NCBI GenBank assembly: GCA_003220265.1
Contig: QHRW01000113.1
Coordinates: 1-64,000, forward strand
Source of the DNA: Candidatus Rokuibacteriota bacterium
GTDB lineage: Bacteria > Methylomirabilota > Methylomirabilia > Rokubacteriales > CSP1-6
Direction of reading: 5' to 3'
DNA length: 64,000 bases
The notes under the pieces were generated by a model. The model worked only from the letters and a program-made list of their open reading frames with translations. It did not search any database and was not told where the DNA came from. This document shows positions 32,760 through 41,894 of this stretch, in pieces. A program made the position numbers and the translations under genes. Positions within the stretch are counted from its first letter, which is position 1; every line of letters starts with the position of its first letter.

Positions 32760-33653
32760 TCAATCCATCAAGTAGAGAGGCGTCTTGAAGGTGGGAAGCC
32801 CGGGCCGCAGCAGGGCGCCGGCCGCGGAGCCGCCGAACTGGTTACGCAGCAGGTCCATGATCGAGAAATGCCGCTTGGGCTGGATGACGTTGGGCGGCGA
32901 CGGCAGCCCGGCCAGCTTGGCGGCGGCCAGCACGGCGTCCTCGAGCCCGCCGAGAGCGTCCACCATCTTCAGATTCTTGGCCTGCACGCCGGAGAACACG
33001 CGGCCGTCGGCGAAGCGCGCGACCTCGTCGCGCTCGAGCTTGCGGCCGGCGGCCACCGCGCCGATGAATTGCGCGTGGATGTCGTCGAGCAGCGCCTGCA
33101 GCACGCGGCGCTCCTCGGGCGTCATGGCGCGGCCCATGTTGCCGATGTCCTTGAGCGCACCCGACTTGACCACCACGTAGTCAACGCCGACCTTCTTCAT
33201 GAGCTGCTCGACGTTGGCGAGCTGCATGATGACGCCGATGGAGCCGGTGAGCGTGCCGGGGTTGGCGTAGATCTGGTCGCAGGCCACCGCGGTGTAGTAG
33301 CCGCCGGAGGCCGCCACCGCGCCGAGCGAGGCCACGACGGGCTTGCCGGCCTGGCGCATCCGGATGATGGCGTCGTGCAGCTCCTGGGTGGGCCCGACGA
33401 CGCCGCCCGGGCTGTTGATGCGCACCACGACGGCGCGCACGGCGGGGTTCTCGCGATGCGCTTTCAGGTCGCGGACGATGTCGTCCACGTCGGTGATGAT
33501 GCCCTCGAGCTCGACGATGGCCACGCGCGGCCCGAACAGCGATGAGCTACCGCCCTCGCTGCTCCGTGCGCCGCCCACGACCATCACGAACAGGCCGGCC
33601 ACGGCGAGCCAGGCGAGGACGGTCGCGGCGACGATCGTCAACCGCCGGCGCAC
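32760..33653 (-). CDS. sppA: Signal peptide peptidase SppA, short 36K type
   Basis: 297 residues from GTG 33653. An N-terminal span (TIVAATVLAWLAVAGLFVMV) anchors a periplasmic S49 domain. The catalytic Ser is in AAVAASGGYYTA and the Lys base probably in VVKSGALKDIGN. RINSPGGVVGPTQEL and GTLTGSIGVI are typical. It degrades cleaved signal peptides. It follows rpsA with only a one-base gap. Confidence 0.94.
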   Translation of the reverse strand: MRRRLTIVAATVLAWLAVAGLFVMVVGGARSSEGGSSSLFGPRVAIVELEGIITDVDDIVRDLKAHRENPAVRAVVVRINSPGGVVGPTQELHDAIIRMRQAGKPVVASLGAVAASGGYYTAVACDQIYANPGTLTGSIGVIMQLANVEQLMKKVGVDYVVVKSGALKDIGNMGRAMTPEERRVLQALLDDIHAQFIGAVAAGRKLERDEVARFADGRVFSGVQAKNLKMVDALGGLEDAVLAAAKLAGLPSPPNVIQPKRHFSIMDLLRNQFGGSAAGALLRPGLPTFKTPLYLMD

Positions 33654-33654
33654 G

Positions 33655-35370
33655 CTAGTTCTCTTCGTCGTAGTCGTACTCGCGTGACTTGCCCTTGCGA
33701 CGACGGCCGCCGGCGCGCGACGGGTCCTCCGTGACCTCGGGCGGCGCCACCGCGTGCGCGAGCTCCTTGAGGCTCAACCCGATGCGCCGCTCGTTGGGAT
33801 CGACGCGGATGACCAGCAGCGTCAGCTCGTCGCCGACGTTGACGATCTCGCTGGGCGTGCCCACCGAGCGGTTGGACATCTGCGAGATGTGCAGCAGGCC
33901 GTCCACGCCCGGCTCGAGCTCGACGAAGGCACCGAAGTCCGTCAGGCGTACCACCTTGCCCGTCACGCGCGAGCCCATCGGATACCGCTGGGCCACGGTC
34001 GTCCACGGGTCGGGCTGGATCTGCTTGAGGCCCAAGGAAATCCGCTTGTTCTCCTTGTCGATGTTGAGGATCTGCGTCTCGAGCTCTTGTCCCTTCTTCA
34101 GTACTTCCGACGGATGTCCGACATTGCGCGTCCACGACATGTCGGAGATGTGCAGCAGGCCGTCCACCCCGGACTCCAGCTCGATGAAGGCGCCGAAGTC
34201 GGTCAGGTTGCGCACCTTGCCCAGCACGCGGCTGCCCACGCGGTAGCGCTCGTCGATGGTGGCCCACGGGTCGGCCTCCACCTGCTTCATGCCGAGCGAG
34301 ATGCGCTTGGCCCCGCGGTTGACCTCGAGCACCATCACCTCGACCTCGTCGCCGACGTTGACGATCTTGGAGGGGTGGCGCACCCGGCGCGTCCACGACA
34401 TCTCGGAGACGTGCACGAGGCCCTCGACCCCGGCCTCCAGCTCGACGAACGCGCCGTAGTTCGTCAGGCTCACCACGCGGCCGCGGGCCTTGGTGCCCGG
34501 CGCGTAGGTCTGCTCGACGCGCTCCCACGGGTCGGACGACTTCTGCTTGTAGCCGAGCGACACGCGGCCGCTCTCACGGTCGAAGTGGAGAACAACGACT
34601 TCGACTTGATCTCCGACCTGGAAGATCTCGGACGGGTGACCGACACGACCCCAGCTCATATCGGTCACGTGGAGGAGGCCATCGATGCCGCCCAGGTCGA
34701 TGAAGGCTCCATAATCCGTGATGTTCTTCACCGTGCCCGTGAGCACCATGCCCTCGGCCAGGACTTCCAGCGTGTGCTTCTTCTTCTCCTCGCGCTCCTC
34801 TTCCAGCACGGAGCGGCGCGAGAGCACCACGTTGCCGCGGCGGCGGTTGAGCTTGATGACCTTGGCGCGGATCGGCTGGCCGATCATGGCGGTCAGGTTC
34901 TTCACCGGCCGCAGGTCCACCTGCGAGCCTGGCAGGAACGCCTTCACGCCGACGTCGACACTGAGGCCGCCCTTGACGACCTCCACGACGCGGCCCTCGA
35001 CCGGTGAGCCCTTCTCGTAGGCCTGGGTGATCGCGTCCCAGACCTTGATCTTGTCGGCCTTGTCCTTCGAGAGGACGATGAGCCCTTCGGAGTCTTCCTT
35101 GGCCTCGAGGTAGACCTCGATCTCGTCGCCCACCTTCGGCAGGCCGCCGTGGCGGTGGAACTCCTCGATCGGGATCGCGCCCTCGCTCTTGTAGCCGACG
35201 TCAACCAGCACCTCGCTGCTGCCGACGTGCACCACGCGGCCGCGGACGACCTCGCCCTCCTCGAACTCGCTGGTCTTGGCGTCTTCCTTGAACCAGTCCT
35301 CCATGCGTTCCTCGGCCCCCTCGCCCTCCCCACGGGGTGCGCCGAAGTTCTTGCGTGTTTCGTCAGCCAT
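33655..35370 (-). CDS. rpsA: 30S ribosomal protein S1
   Basis: 571 residues with six S1 RNA-binding repeats. The four C-terminal ones are highly alike (GSRVLGKVRNLTDFGAFIEL, DGLLHISDMSW). The ATG at 35370 begins MADETRKN after GGAGG. An acidic N-terminal tail (residues 1-40) and a basic/acidic end (GGRRRKGKSREYDYDEEN) flank the repeats. Binds mRNA to the 30S subunit. Order cmk-plsC-rpsA-sppA-ihfB resembles the proteobacterial cmk-rpsA-ihfB block. Confidence 0.96.
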   Translation of the reverse strand: MADETRKNFGAPRGEGEGAEERMEDWFKEDAKTSEFEEGEVVRGRVVHVGSSEVLVDVGYKSEGAIPIEEFHRHGGLPKVGDEIEVYLEAKEDSEGLIVLSKDKADKIKVWDAITQAYEKGSPVEGRVVEVVKGGLSVDVGVKAFLPGSQVDLRPVKNLTAMIGQPIRAKVIKLNRRRGNVVLSRRSVLEEEREEKKKHTLEVLAEGMVLTGTVKNITDYGAFIDLGGIDGLLHVTDMSWGRVGHPSEIFQVGDQVEVVVLHFDRESGRVSLGYKQKSSDPWERVEQTYAPGTKARGRVVSLTNYGAFVELEAGVEGLVHVSEMSWTRRVRHPSKIVNVGDEVEVMVLEVNRGAKRISLGMKQVEADPWATIDERYRVGSRVLGKVRNLTDFGAFIELESGVDGLLHISDMSWTRNVGHPSEVLKKGQELETQILNIDKENKRISLGLKQIQPDPWTTVAQRYPMGSRVTGKVVRLTDFGAFVELEPGVDGLLHISQMSNRSVGTPSEIVNVGDELTLLVIRVDPNERRIGLSLKELAHAVAPPEVTEDPSRAGGRRRKGKSREYDYDEEN

Positions 35371-35387
35371 GCCGCCAGTTCCTCCGT

Positions 35388-36044
35388 TCAATGTATTTGG
35401 AGCGGACGCCGGGCTCCGGCAACGCCCGCTCCGCGGACCGCTTCATCCTTGAGCTCCGCGATCGCCGCCATCATGCGACGACTCGCCGCCTCATATTGCG
35501 CCTTTCGGTCGGCCCCCGTTGGCCGTGCGAACGATAGCGGTGGACCGAATGTCACCACCACCTTAGCAGGCCGGGGAAGCCGCTGCCCTCGCGGCCACGC
35601 CCGGCCACTGCCCCGGACGTACGCCGGCACCACCGGCACGCCGGTTTGCATCGCCAGCAGCGCCGCGCCCGGCTTCGCCGGCCGCAGCACGCCCTCGTCG
35701 CCGCGCGTACCCTCGGGGAACACGAGCAGCGCGCCGCCGTCCTGCAGCACGCGCTGCGCCGTCCGCAGCGCGGCGACGTCGCCGCCGTCGCGGCGCAGCG
35801 GCTGCGAGCCCAGGCGGCGGATCAGCGCGCCGAAGACCGGGACGCGGAACAGCTCGGCCTTGGCCAGGAACGTCAGCCGCCGCGGCGTCATCCCGCCGAC
35901 GAGCGGCGGGTCGAGGAAGCTCGAGTGGTTGGCGACGATCAGGAACGGGCCGGTCGCCGGCACGTGCTCGGTACCGTGAGCTTCCAGGCGGAACAGCAGC
36001 TTCATGATGACCACCACGATCGGCTTGCAGATCGCGTAGAGCAT
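35388..36044 (-). CDS. plsC: 1-acyl-sn-glycerol-3-phosphate acyltransferase
   Basis: 218 residues. A short membrane segment is followed by the acyltransferase motif NHSSFLDPP (H-x4-D), then FPEGTR and VPVVPAYVRGSG. It makes phosphatidic acid from lysophosphatidic acid at the inner membrane. Inserted between cmk and rpsA, with a one-codon junction to cmk. Confidence 0.92.
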   Translation of the reverse strand: MLYAICKPIVVVIMKLLFRLEAHGTEHVPATGPFLIVANHSSFLDPPLVGGMTPRRLTFLAKAELFRVPVFGALIRRLGSQPLRRDGGDVAALRTAQRVLQDGGALLVFPEGTRGDEGVLRPAKPGAALLAMQTGVPVVPAYVRGSGRAWPRGQRLPRPAKVVVTFGPPLSFARPTGADRKAQYEAASRRMMAAIAELKDEAVRGAGVAGARRPLQIH

Positions 36045-36704
36045 CTAGCTGCATCCCTCGCGCCGCCGACGTTCGACCATCTCGGCCAGCACGCCGACCA
36101 CCTGGTCCACCGAGAGCCCGGTCGTGTCCACCTCGATCGCGTCGTCGGCCTTGCGCAGGGGCGCCAACACCCGGCTGGAGTCCTGGGCATCGCGCGCCGC
36201 GATGTCGCGCCGCGCCGTGTCGGTGTCGACCTCCACGCCGCGCGCGCGCAGCTCGAGCTGTCGCCGGCGCGCCCGCTCTTCCAGCGACGCGTCGAGGTAG
36301 AACTTCACCTCGGCGTCGGGGGCCACCACGGTGCCCGTGTCGCGGCCCTCCAGCACGACGCCGCCGGTGGCCGCCATCCGACGCTGCACCGGCGTCAGCT
36401 TGTCACGGACGACGCCGAGCATGGACAGCCGCGAGGTCAGCGTGGCGATCTCCGGCGAGCGGATCTCGTCCGTCACGTCGCGCTCGTCCACCACCACCCG
36501 ATCCCCCTCGAGGTCGATCTGCACGCGCTCGACGTGCTTGCGCAGCGCCGGCGTGTCTTCCGGCGCCAGCCCGGCGCGCGCCACCGACCACGCCAGGGCG
36601 CGGTACATGGCGCCGGTGTCGAGCAGGCGATAGCCGAGACGGGCGGCGAGACGGCGCGCGACGGTGCCTTTACCGGCGCCGGCAGGGCCATCGATGGCGA
36701 TCAC
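36045..36704 (-). CDS. cmk: Cytidylate kinase
   Basis: 219 residues from GTG 36704 (VIAIDGPAGAGKGTVARRLA), preceded by GGGAG at seven bases. An in-frame ATG at 36722 would add MGGREP but has no ribosome site and abuts the hairpin at 36728. LDTGAMYRA, EGRDTGTVV and the LID-type RARRRQLELRARG follow. Phosphorylates CMP/dCMP. Confidence 0.95.
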   Translation of the reverse strand: MIAIDGPAGAGKGTVARRLAARLGYRLLDTGAMYRALAWSVARAGLAPEDTPALRKHVERVQIDLEGDRVVVDERDVTDEIRSPEIATLTSRLSMLGVVRDKLTPVQRRMAATGGVVLEGRDTGTVVAPDAEVKFYLDASLEERARRRQLELRARGVEVDTDTARRDIAARDAQDSSRVLAPLRKADDAIEVDTTGLSVDQVVGVLAEMVERRRREGCS

Positions 36705-36727
36705 GGGTTCTCTCCCGCCCATTTATA

Positions 36728-36759
36728 TATGGGGGGAGCACGGCATTGCTCCCCCCATA
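36728..36759. repeat. Perfect 12-bp G/C-tract hairpin between aroA and cmk
   Basis: TATGGGGGGAGC (36728-36739) pairs with GCTCCCCCCATA (36748-36759) around eight bases. A second C-tract (36760-36765) follows immediately and could pair with the same G-tract instead. It forms the intergenic region upstream of cmk. Confidence 0.7.
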
Positions 36760-36784
36760 CCCCCCATCGCTTCGGATTTGCGCA

Positions 36785-38095
36785 TCATGCTTCAACCGTG
36801 ATGACAGGGCTACCCGCCAGGTCGTTGATCGTCTTTGTGAACTGCGGGAAGGAGGTGTTCACGCACTCGACGTCATCTACTACGGATTCACCATCGGCGA
36901 CGAGGGCGGCCACGGCGAGGGCCATGGCCATGCGGTGGTCGCCTCCACTATTAAGGACGGCGCCGCGCAGGCGGTGGCCGCCGGTGATCGCCATGCCGTC
37001 GGGGCGCTCCTCGATGGGCACCCCGAGCTTGCCGAGCTCGCGGCCGATGGCGGCGATCCGGTCGGATTCCTTGACCCTCAGCTCGGTCGCGTCGCGCACG
37101 ACCGTCACGCCGGACGCGACCGCGGCGGCCACCGCGAGGATCGGCACCTCGTCGATGAGCCGAGGGATCAACCGGGCGCCGCCGATCTCAGTCGCCCGCA
37201 GGGCAGTGCTCGCCGCGGTGAGCGACGCGGTGGGCTCGCCCTCGTCGGCCGCCCGTGTCGTCGCGATGCGCGCCCCCATGGCCTGCAGGACGTCCAGGAC
37301 GCCGGTGCGTGTCGGATTGACGCCGACGCGGTGCAGGGTCACCTGCGCGTCGCCGACGATGAGGCCGGCCACGAGCAGGAATGCGGCGGACGAGATGTCG
37401 CCGGGCACGGTCACGGTCGTCGCCCGCAGGGGCCCCGGCGTGAGGGTGACCGCTCGCTCGTCGGTCGTGACACGGGCGCCGAAGCGTCGCAGGATGCGCT
37501 CGGAATGATCGCGCGAGGGCGCCGGCTCGATCACGGTCACCGGGCCGTCGGCGCCGAGACCGGCCAGCAGCACGGCCGACTTGATCTGCGCCGAGGCCAC
37601 CGGCGTGGCGTACTCCATCGCCTTCGGCGTGGCGGTGCCGCGGATAGCCAGCGGCAGCCGCGTGCCCTCGGCGCGGCCGACGAGCGTGGCGCCCATCTTC
37701 CGCAGCGGATCGGCGATGCGCCCCATCGGGCGCCGGCGCATGGACGCGTCACCCGTCATCAGGGTCCAGAACGGCTGGCCGGCCAGGACGCCGCACAGCA
37801 GCCGCGCCGCGGTGCCCGAATTCCCGCAGTCGATCACGTCGCCCGGCTCGCTCAACCCGCGCAGCCCGCCGCCGGCGATCCGGTAGTGACCAGGCCCCTT
37901 GCGCGTCACCTCCGCGCCCAGCGCCTGCACGGCCGTGAGCGTGCGCAGGCAATCCTCGGCCTCGAGGTAGCCCTGGACCTCGCTGACGCCCTCGGCCAGC
38001 GCGCCCAGCAGCGCGGCGCGGTGCGAGACGGACTTGTCGCCCGGCACCTCGGCCTCGCCGTGCAGCGCGCGCGCCGGCCGGACGCGGAACCTCAC
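36785..38095 (-). CDS. aroA: 3-phosphoshikimate 1-carboxyvinyltransferase (EPSP synthase)
   Basis: 436 residues from GTG 38095 in a GTGA overlap with tyrA. PGDKSVSHRAALLGALAEG and GNSGTAARLLCGVLAG contain the shikimate-3-phosphate and PEP contacts; RPMGRIADPL, SAQIKSAVLLAGL, RDHSERILRRFG and ELRVKESDRI follow. Sixth step of the shikimate pathway. The loop reads GNSGTAAR, the class I-like Gly-Thr context, so it is probably glyphosate-sensitive (inference). Confidence 0.96.
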   Translation of the reverse strand: MRFRVRPARALHGEAEVPGDKSVSHRAALLGALAEGVSEVQGYLEAEDCLRTLTAVQALGAEVTRKGPGHYRIAGGGLRGLSEPGDVIDCGNSGTAARLLCGVLAGQPFWTLMTGDASMRRRPMGRIADPLRKMGATLVGRAEGTRLPLAIRGTATPKAMEYATPVASAQIKSAVLLAGLGADGPVTVIEPAPSRDHSERILRRFGARVTTDERAVTLTPGPLRATTVTVPGDISSAAFLLVAGLIVGDAQVTLHRVGVNPTRTGVLDVLQAMGARIATTRAADEGEPTASLTAASTALRATEIGGARLIPRLIDEVPILAVAAAVASGVTVVRDATELRVKESDRIAAIGRELGKLGVPIEERPDGMAITGGHRLRGAVLNSGGDHRMAMALAVAALVADGESVVDDVECVNTSFPQFTKTINDLAGSPVITVEA

Positions 38096-38943
38096 GACAG
38101 CTTCTCCCGCGCGGCCTTCAGCCGCGCCAGCAGCGCCGTCAGCGCGGCGCCGTCGTCCCGCGCCACCAGCCGCTCGAGCTCGTCCAGCGCCACGCGGAAG
38201 GCGGCCAGGCTGGCGACGACGGCGTCGCGATTGCCCAGCAGGATTTCGCGCCAGACGTCCGGGTCGGAGGCGGCGATGCGCGTGGTGTCCTTGAAGCCGC
38301 GGGCCGCCACCGCGAAGGCGTCCGGCTCGAACCGCGCGACGGCGTCCACCAGCGCCCACGCCACGACGTGCGGCAGGTGGCTGATGGCGGCCACCGCGCG
38401 ATCGTGCGTCTCGGGATCGAGCGTGACGACGCGGCCGCCGAGCCCGGCCCACAGCTCGCCGATGCTCTTCACGGCGGCCGGGTCGTTGAGCTCGGACGGC
38501 GTGACGACGACGGTGGCGTTCTGGAAGAGATCGGCGCGCGAGACCGCGTAGCCGCTCTTCTCGGAGCCGGCCATCGGGTGGCTGCCGACGAACTGCACGT
38601 CGCGCCGGCTCGGCGCCAGGCGCGTCGCCGCGGCGACGATCCCCCGCTTGGTGGAGCCGACGTCGGTGATGATCGCGCCCGCCGCCGCCGCCCGCCACGC
38701 GGCCGGCAGCAGCGTTTCGTTGGCGAGCACGGTGGCGGCCAGGATGACGCGCTCGGCGCCACGGAGACCCTCGGCGAGATCGGTGGTGGCGCGATCGAGC
38801 GTGCCGTCCGTCACGGCCGGACGCAGGCGGGCCTGGTCGCGCCCCACGCCCACGATCTCGCGGGCGAGCCCGTGGGCGCGCGCGGCCTTGGCGACGGAGC
38901 CGCCCAGGAGCCCGACACCGACGATCGCCAGCCGCTCGATCAC
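38092..38943 (-). CDS. tyrA: Prephenate/arogenate dehydrogenase
   Basis: 283 residues from GTG 38943 in a GTGA overlap with hisC. It has the N-terminal Rossmann motif LAIVGVGLLGGSVAKAARAH, then VGSHPMAGSEKSGY and HDRAVAAISHLPHVVAWALV. Makes 4-hydroxyphenylpyruvate (or tyrosine) with NAD(P). No chorismate mutase or ACT domain is fused. Product specificity cannot be told from sequence. Confidence 0.94.
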   Translation of the reverse strand: MIERLAIVGVGLLGGSVAKAARAHGLAREIVGVGRDQARLRPAVTDGTLDRATTDLAEGLRGAERVILAATVLANETLLPAAWRAAAAGAIITDVGSTKRGIVAAATRLAPSRRDVQFVGSHPMAGSEKSGYAVSRADLFQNATVVVTPSELNDPAAVKSIGELWAGLGGRVVTLDPETHDRAVAAISHLPHVVAWALVDAVARFEPDAFAVAARGFKDTTRIAASDPDVWREILLGNRDAVVASLAAFRVALDELERLVARDDGAALTALLARLKAAREKLS

Positions 38944-40052
38944 GCCGAGCTCTTCCCCAGCACCGCGCGCAGCGCCTTCACGAGGCGCCGGTTTTCCTGC
39001 GGCGTGCCGACCGTGATGCGCAGCGCGGACTCCATGCCGAACGGTGTCATCGGGCGGACGATGACGCCCTCCTTGAGGAGCCGCTGGTAGATGTCGGAGG
39101 CGCTGCGCCCGACGTCGACGAGGATGAAGTTGGCGCGCGAGGGCACGTACTTGACGCCGAGGGCGTTGAACTCGTCGTAGAGGTAGTGGCGCCCGGCCTC
39201 GATCATCCGCACGCACTCGAGCGTGTGCGACTCGTCCTCCAGCGCGGCCAGCGCCGCCACCTGCCCCAGCGAGTTCACGTTGAAGGGCTGGCGGATGCGG
39301 TTCATGAGCGCGATGCAGTCGGCGTCGGCGACGCCGTAGCCGATGCGCAAGCCCGCCAGGCTGGCCGCCTTGGAGAACGTGCGCAGCACCACCACCTTGC
39401 GTCCCTGCGTGACGTACTCGAGCGTCTCGGGGAAGTCCGGCCCCAGGGCGAACTGGATGTACGCCTCGTCGAAGACCACGATGGTACGCTCGGGCAGGCG
39501 CGACATGAAGTGCGCGACCTCGTCCTTCGTCACGATCGTCGCCGTGGGGTTGTTCGGATTGGCGATGAAGACGATCTTGGTCATCGGCGTGATCGCCCGC
39601 GCCATCGCCTCCAGGTCCAAGCGGTGGTCCTTCAGCATCACCATGACGCGGATGCCGCCGGCCGCCTGCACGATCATCGGGTAGACGACGAAGGAGGGGT
39701 GCGGCACCACCGCCTCGTCGCCCGGCCGCAGGAACGAGCGCACGATCAGCTCGATCAGCTCGTTGGAGCCGTTGCCGAGCACGACCTGATCCGGGCTGAC
39801 GTCGTGCTTCTTGGCCAGCGCCTGCCGCAGGTAGTAGCCGCTGCCGTCCGGGTACCGGTTGAGGTTGGGCACCGCGGCCAGGATGGCCTGTTGCACGCGG
39901 TCGGACGGCGCCAGCGGGTTTTCGTTGGAGGCCAGCTTGATGGCGTCGTGGATGCCGAGCTCGCGCTCCAGCTCCTCGACGGGCTTCCCGGGCTCATAGG
40001 GCGCGATCCCGAGGATGTGTTCGTTGGCCAGGGACTCCCACTGCGTGGTCAT
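38940..40052 (-). CDS. hisC: Histidinol-phosphate aminotransferase
   Basis: 370 residues. Fold type I PLP enzyme with KLASNENPLAPS, ANPNNPTATIV, FDEAYIQFA and the Schiff-base Lys in RTFSKAASLAGLRIGYG. Located between pheA and tyrA, so it probably also serves as the aromatic aminotransferase, as in other bacteria with this order. ATG 40052 follows GGAGAG. Confidence 0.94.
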   Translation of the reverse strand: MTTQWESLANEHILGIAPYEPGKPVEELERELGIHDAIKLASNENPLAPSDRVQQAILAAVPNLNRYPDGSGYYLRQALAKKHDVSPDQVVLGNGSNELIELIVRSFLRPGDEAVVPHPSFVVYPMIVQAAGGIRVMVMLKDHRLDLEAMARAITPMTKIVFIANPNNPTATIVTKDEVAHFMSRLPERTIVVFDEAYIQFALGPDFPETLEYVTQGRKVVVLRTFSKAASLAGLRIGYGVADADCIALMNRIRQPFNVNSLGQVAALAALEDESHTLECVRMIEAGRHYLYDEFNALGVKYVPSRANFILVDVGRSASDIYQRLLKEGVIVRPMTPFGMESALRITVGTPQENRRLVKALRAVLGKSSA

Positions 40053-40061
40053 GCTCTCTCC

Positions 40062-41123
40062 TTATGCGGCGGGATACGAACCGAGGATCTTCAGATAACG
40101 GGTTCGCTCCGCGATCTCACTGAGCGCGCCGGCCACGATGGGGATCTCGCGGTGGCCCTCGAAGTCGACGAACATGACGAAGTCCCAGCGCTCACGCTTG
40201 GTGGGCCGGGACTCGATCTTGGTCAAGTTGAGCCCGATCCGCGCGAACGGCTCCAGGATGCGGTAGAGCGCGCCGGGCTGGTTGGGCATGGCGAAGAGGA
40301 TCGACGTCTTGTCGCGACCACTCGGCGCCGGCTGCTGCCGCCCGATGACGAGGAAGCGCGTGGTGTTCTGCCGGTTGTCCTCGATGCGCGCGCGCAGCAC
40401 CGGCACGCCGTAGAGCTGCCCGGCCATCTCGGAGGCGATGGCGGCCAGCGTGGCGTCGCCGGCGGCCAGCTCGGCCGCGCCCGCGGTCGAGTTCGTCTCC
40501 TCCACCGGCACGTCGGGCAGGTTCGCCGCGAGCCAGCCGCGGCACTGCGCCAGCCCTTGCGGATGCGAGAGCACGCGCTTGACCTCGCGCAGCTCGGTGG
40601 CGCGCGAGAGCAGGTACTGGCCGATCTCCAGCGTGAGCTCGCCGCAGATCGTGAGATCGGACTCGAGCAGCCGGTCGAGCGTGACGTTGACCGCGCCCTC
40701 GATCGAGTTCTCCACCGGCACCACGCCGAGCTGCGCGCGGCCCCGCTCGACGTCCTCGAAGATCTCGGCGATCGAGCGCGATGGGTGATAGGCAGCGGCC
40801 TCGCCGAAGCGCTCGCGCGCGGCCTGGTGCGTGAAGGTGGCGGGCGGCGCGAGATAGGCGACGGTCACGGGGCCTTCCAGCGCGCGGCAGCCGGAGAGGA
40901 TCTCGCGCCAGATCGCCTGCAGCGTCGCCGCCGACAGCGGACCGCGGTTGGCGGCGACGAGACGATTCAGGATCGCCGCCTCGCGCTCCGGGACATACGA
41001 CGGCGCATCCTGCCGTCGTTTGAGGTCTCCGATCCGGAGGGCGGCCTCGGCGCGCTGGTTGAGGAGGTTGAGGATCTGGTTATCGAGTTCGCTGATCCTG
41101 GAGCGCCAATCGCCCAGGTCCAT
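40062..41123 (-). CDS. pheA: Bifunctional chorismate mutase / prephenate dehydratase (P-protein)
   Basis: 353 residues from ATG 41123 (AGGAG five bases upstream). The AroQ mutase domain (WRSRISELDNQILNLLNQRA; residues 1-90) is followed by the dehydratase domain (VAYLAPPATFTHQAARE, VPVENSIEGAVN, NTTRFLVIG). The ACT regulatory domain comes last (SILFAMPNQPGALYRILEPF, LTKIESRPTK). Converts chorismate to phenylpyruvate with feedback by phenylalanine. First gene of the pheA-hisC-tyrA-aroA set. Confidence 0.96.
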   Translation of the reverse strand: MDLGDWRSRISELDNQILNLLNQRAEAALRIGDLKRRQDAPSYVPEREAAILNRLVAANRGPLSAATLQAIWREILSGCRALEGPVTVAYLAPPATFTHQAARERFGEAAAYHPSRSIAEIFEDVERGRAQLGVVPVENSIEGAVNVTLDRLLESDLTICGELTLEIGQYLLSRATELREVKRVLSHPQGLAQCRGWLAANLPDVPVEETNSTAGAAELAAGDATLAAIASEMAGQLYGVPVLRARIEDNRQNTTRFLVIGRQQPAPSGRDKTSILFAMPNQPGALYRILEPFARIGLNLTKIESRPTKRERWDFVMFVDFEGHREIPIVAGALSEIAERTRYLKILGSYPAA

Positions 41124-41144
41124 AGGGACTCCTGCACACACTCT

Positions 41145-41894
41145 CTATTGAGTACCGGGCATTATAGGCGCGCCGCCCGCGGCACGCAAGGAAGCGATCT
41201 CGTGGTGCGTGAGCGGCCGGCACGCGCCCGGCGCCAGCGCGCCCAGCGCGATGGGGCCGAACGCCACGCGCTGCAGCCGCTGCACGCGGTGGCCGAGCGC
41301 CTCGCAGTAGCGCTTCACCTCGTGCTTGCGCCCCTCCGTGAACGTGAGCCTCAGCCGGCTCGTGTCGGCTCCGCCGCGCAGGAGCTCCACCGCCAGCGGC
41401 GCGGCGGGGCCGTCGTCCAGCGTGACGCCGCGCCGCCAGCGCGGCAGATCGGCGGCGCTGACCCGCCCCGCCACCTCGGCCTCGTACACGCGCGGCAGCT
41501 CGTAGCGCGGATGCAGCAGGCGGTGCGTCAGCGCGCCGTCGTTGGTGAGCAGCAGCAGCCCCTCGACGTCGGCGTCCAGGCGGCCGATCGGATACACGCG
41601 CGCGCGCACCTCGCGCGGCAGCAGGTCGGTGACCACCGCCCGGCCCTGCGGATCGCGCACGGTGCTGACGACGCCCGGCGGCTTGTGGAGCATCAGGTAG
41701 TGCAGCGCTTCCGCCGGCGGCAGCGGGCGGCCGTCGACGACGATGCGATCGAGGGCGGGATCGGCGACCGTGCCGGGCTCGCGGGTCACGGCGCCGTTGA
41801 TGGCGACGCGACCGTCGAGGATGAGCTGGTCAGCCCCGCGGCGAGACGTCAGTCCCGCCTGCGCCAGGATCTTGTTGAGTCTCAGCTTCGTCAT
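41145..41894 (-). CDS. rluB: 23S/16S rRNA pseudouridine synthase, RluB/RsuA family
   Basis: 249 residues: N-terminal S4 RNA-binding domain (LRLNKILAQAGLTSRRGAD), then the catalytic loop PIGRLDADVEGLLLLTNDG with the nucleophilic Asp, and TFTEGRKHEVKRYCEALGH. Overlaps scpB by 65 nt, yet both reading frames carry conserved sequence there. RluB is preferred from the scpA-scpB-rluB order. Confidence 0.93.
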   Translation of the reverse strand: MTKLRLNKILAQAGLTSRRGADQLILDGRVAINGAVTREPGTVADPALDRIVVDGRPLPPAEALHYLMLHKPPGVVSTVRDPQGRAVVTDLLPREVRARVYPIGRLDADVEGLLLLTNDGALTHRLLHPRYELPRVYEAEVAGRVSAADLPRWRRGVTLDDGPAAPLAVELLRGGADTSRLRLTFTEGRKHEVKRYCEALGHRVQRLQRVAFGPIALGALAPGACRPLTHHEIASLRAAGGAPIMPGTQ

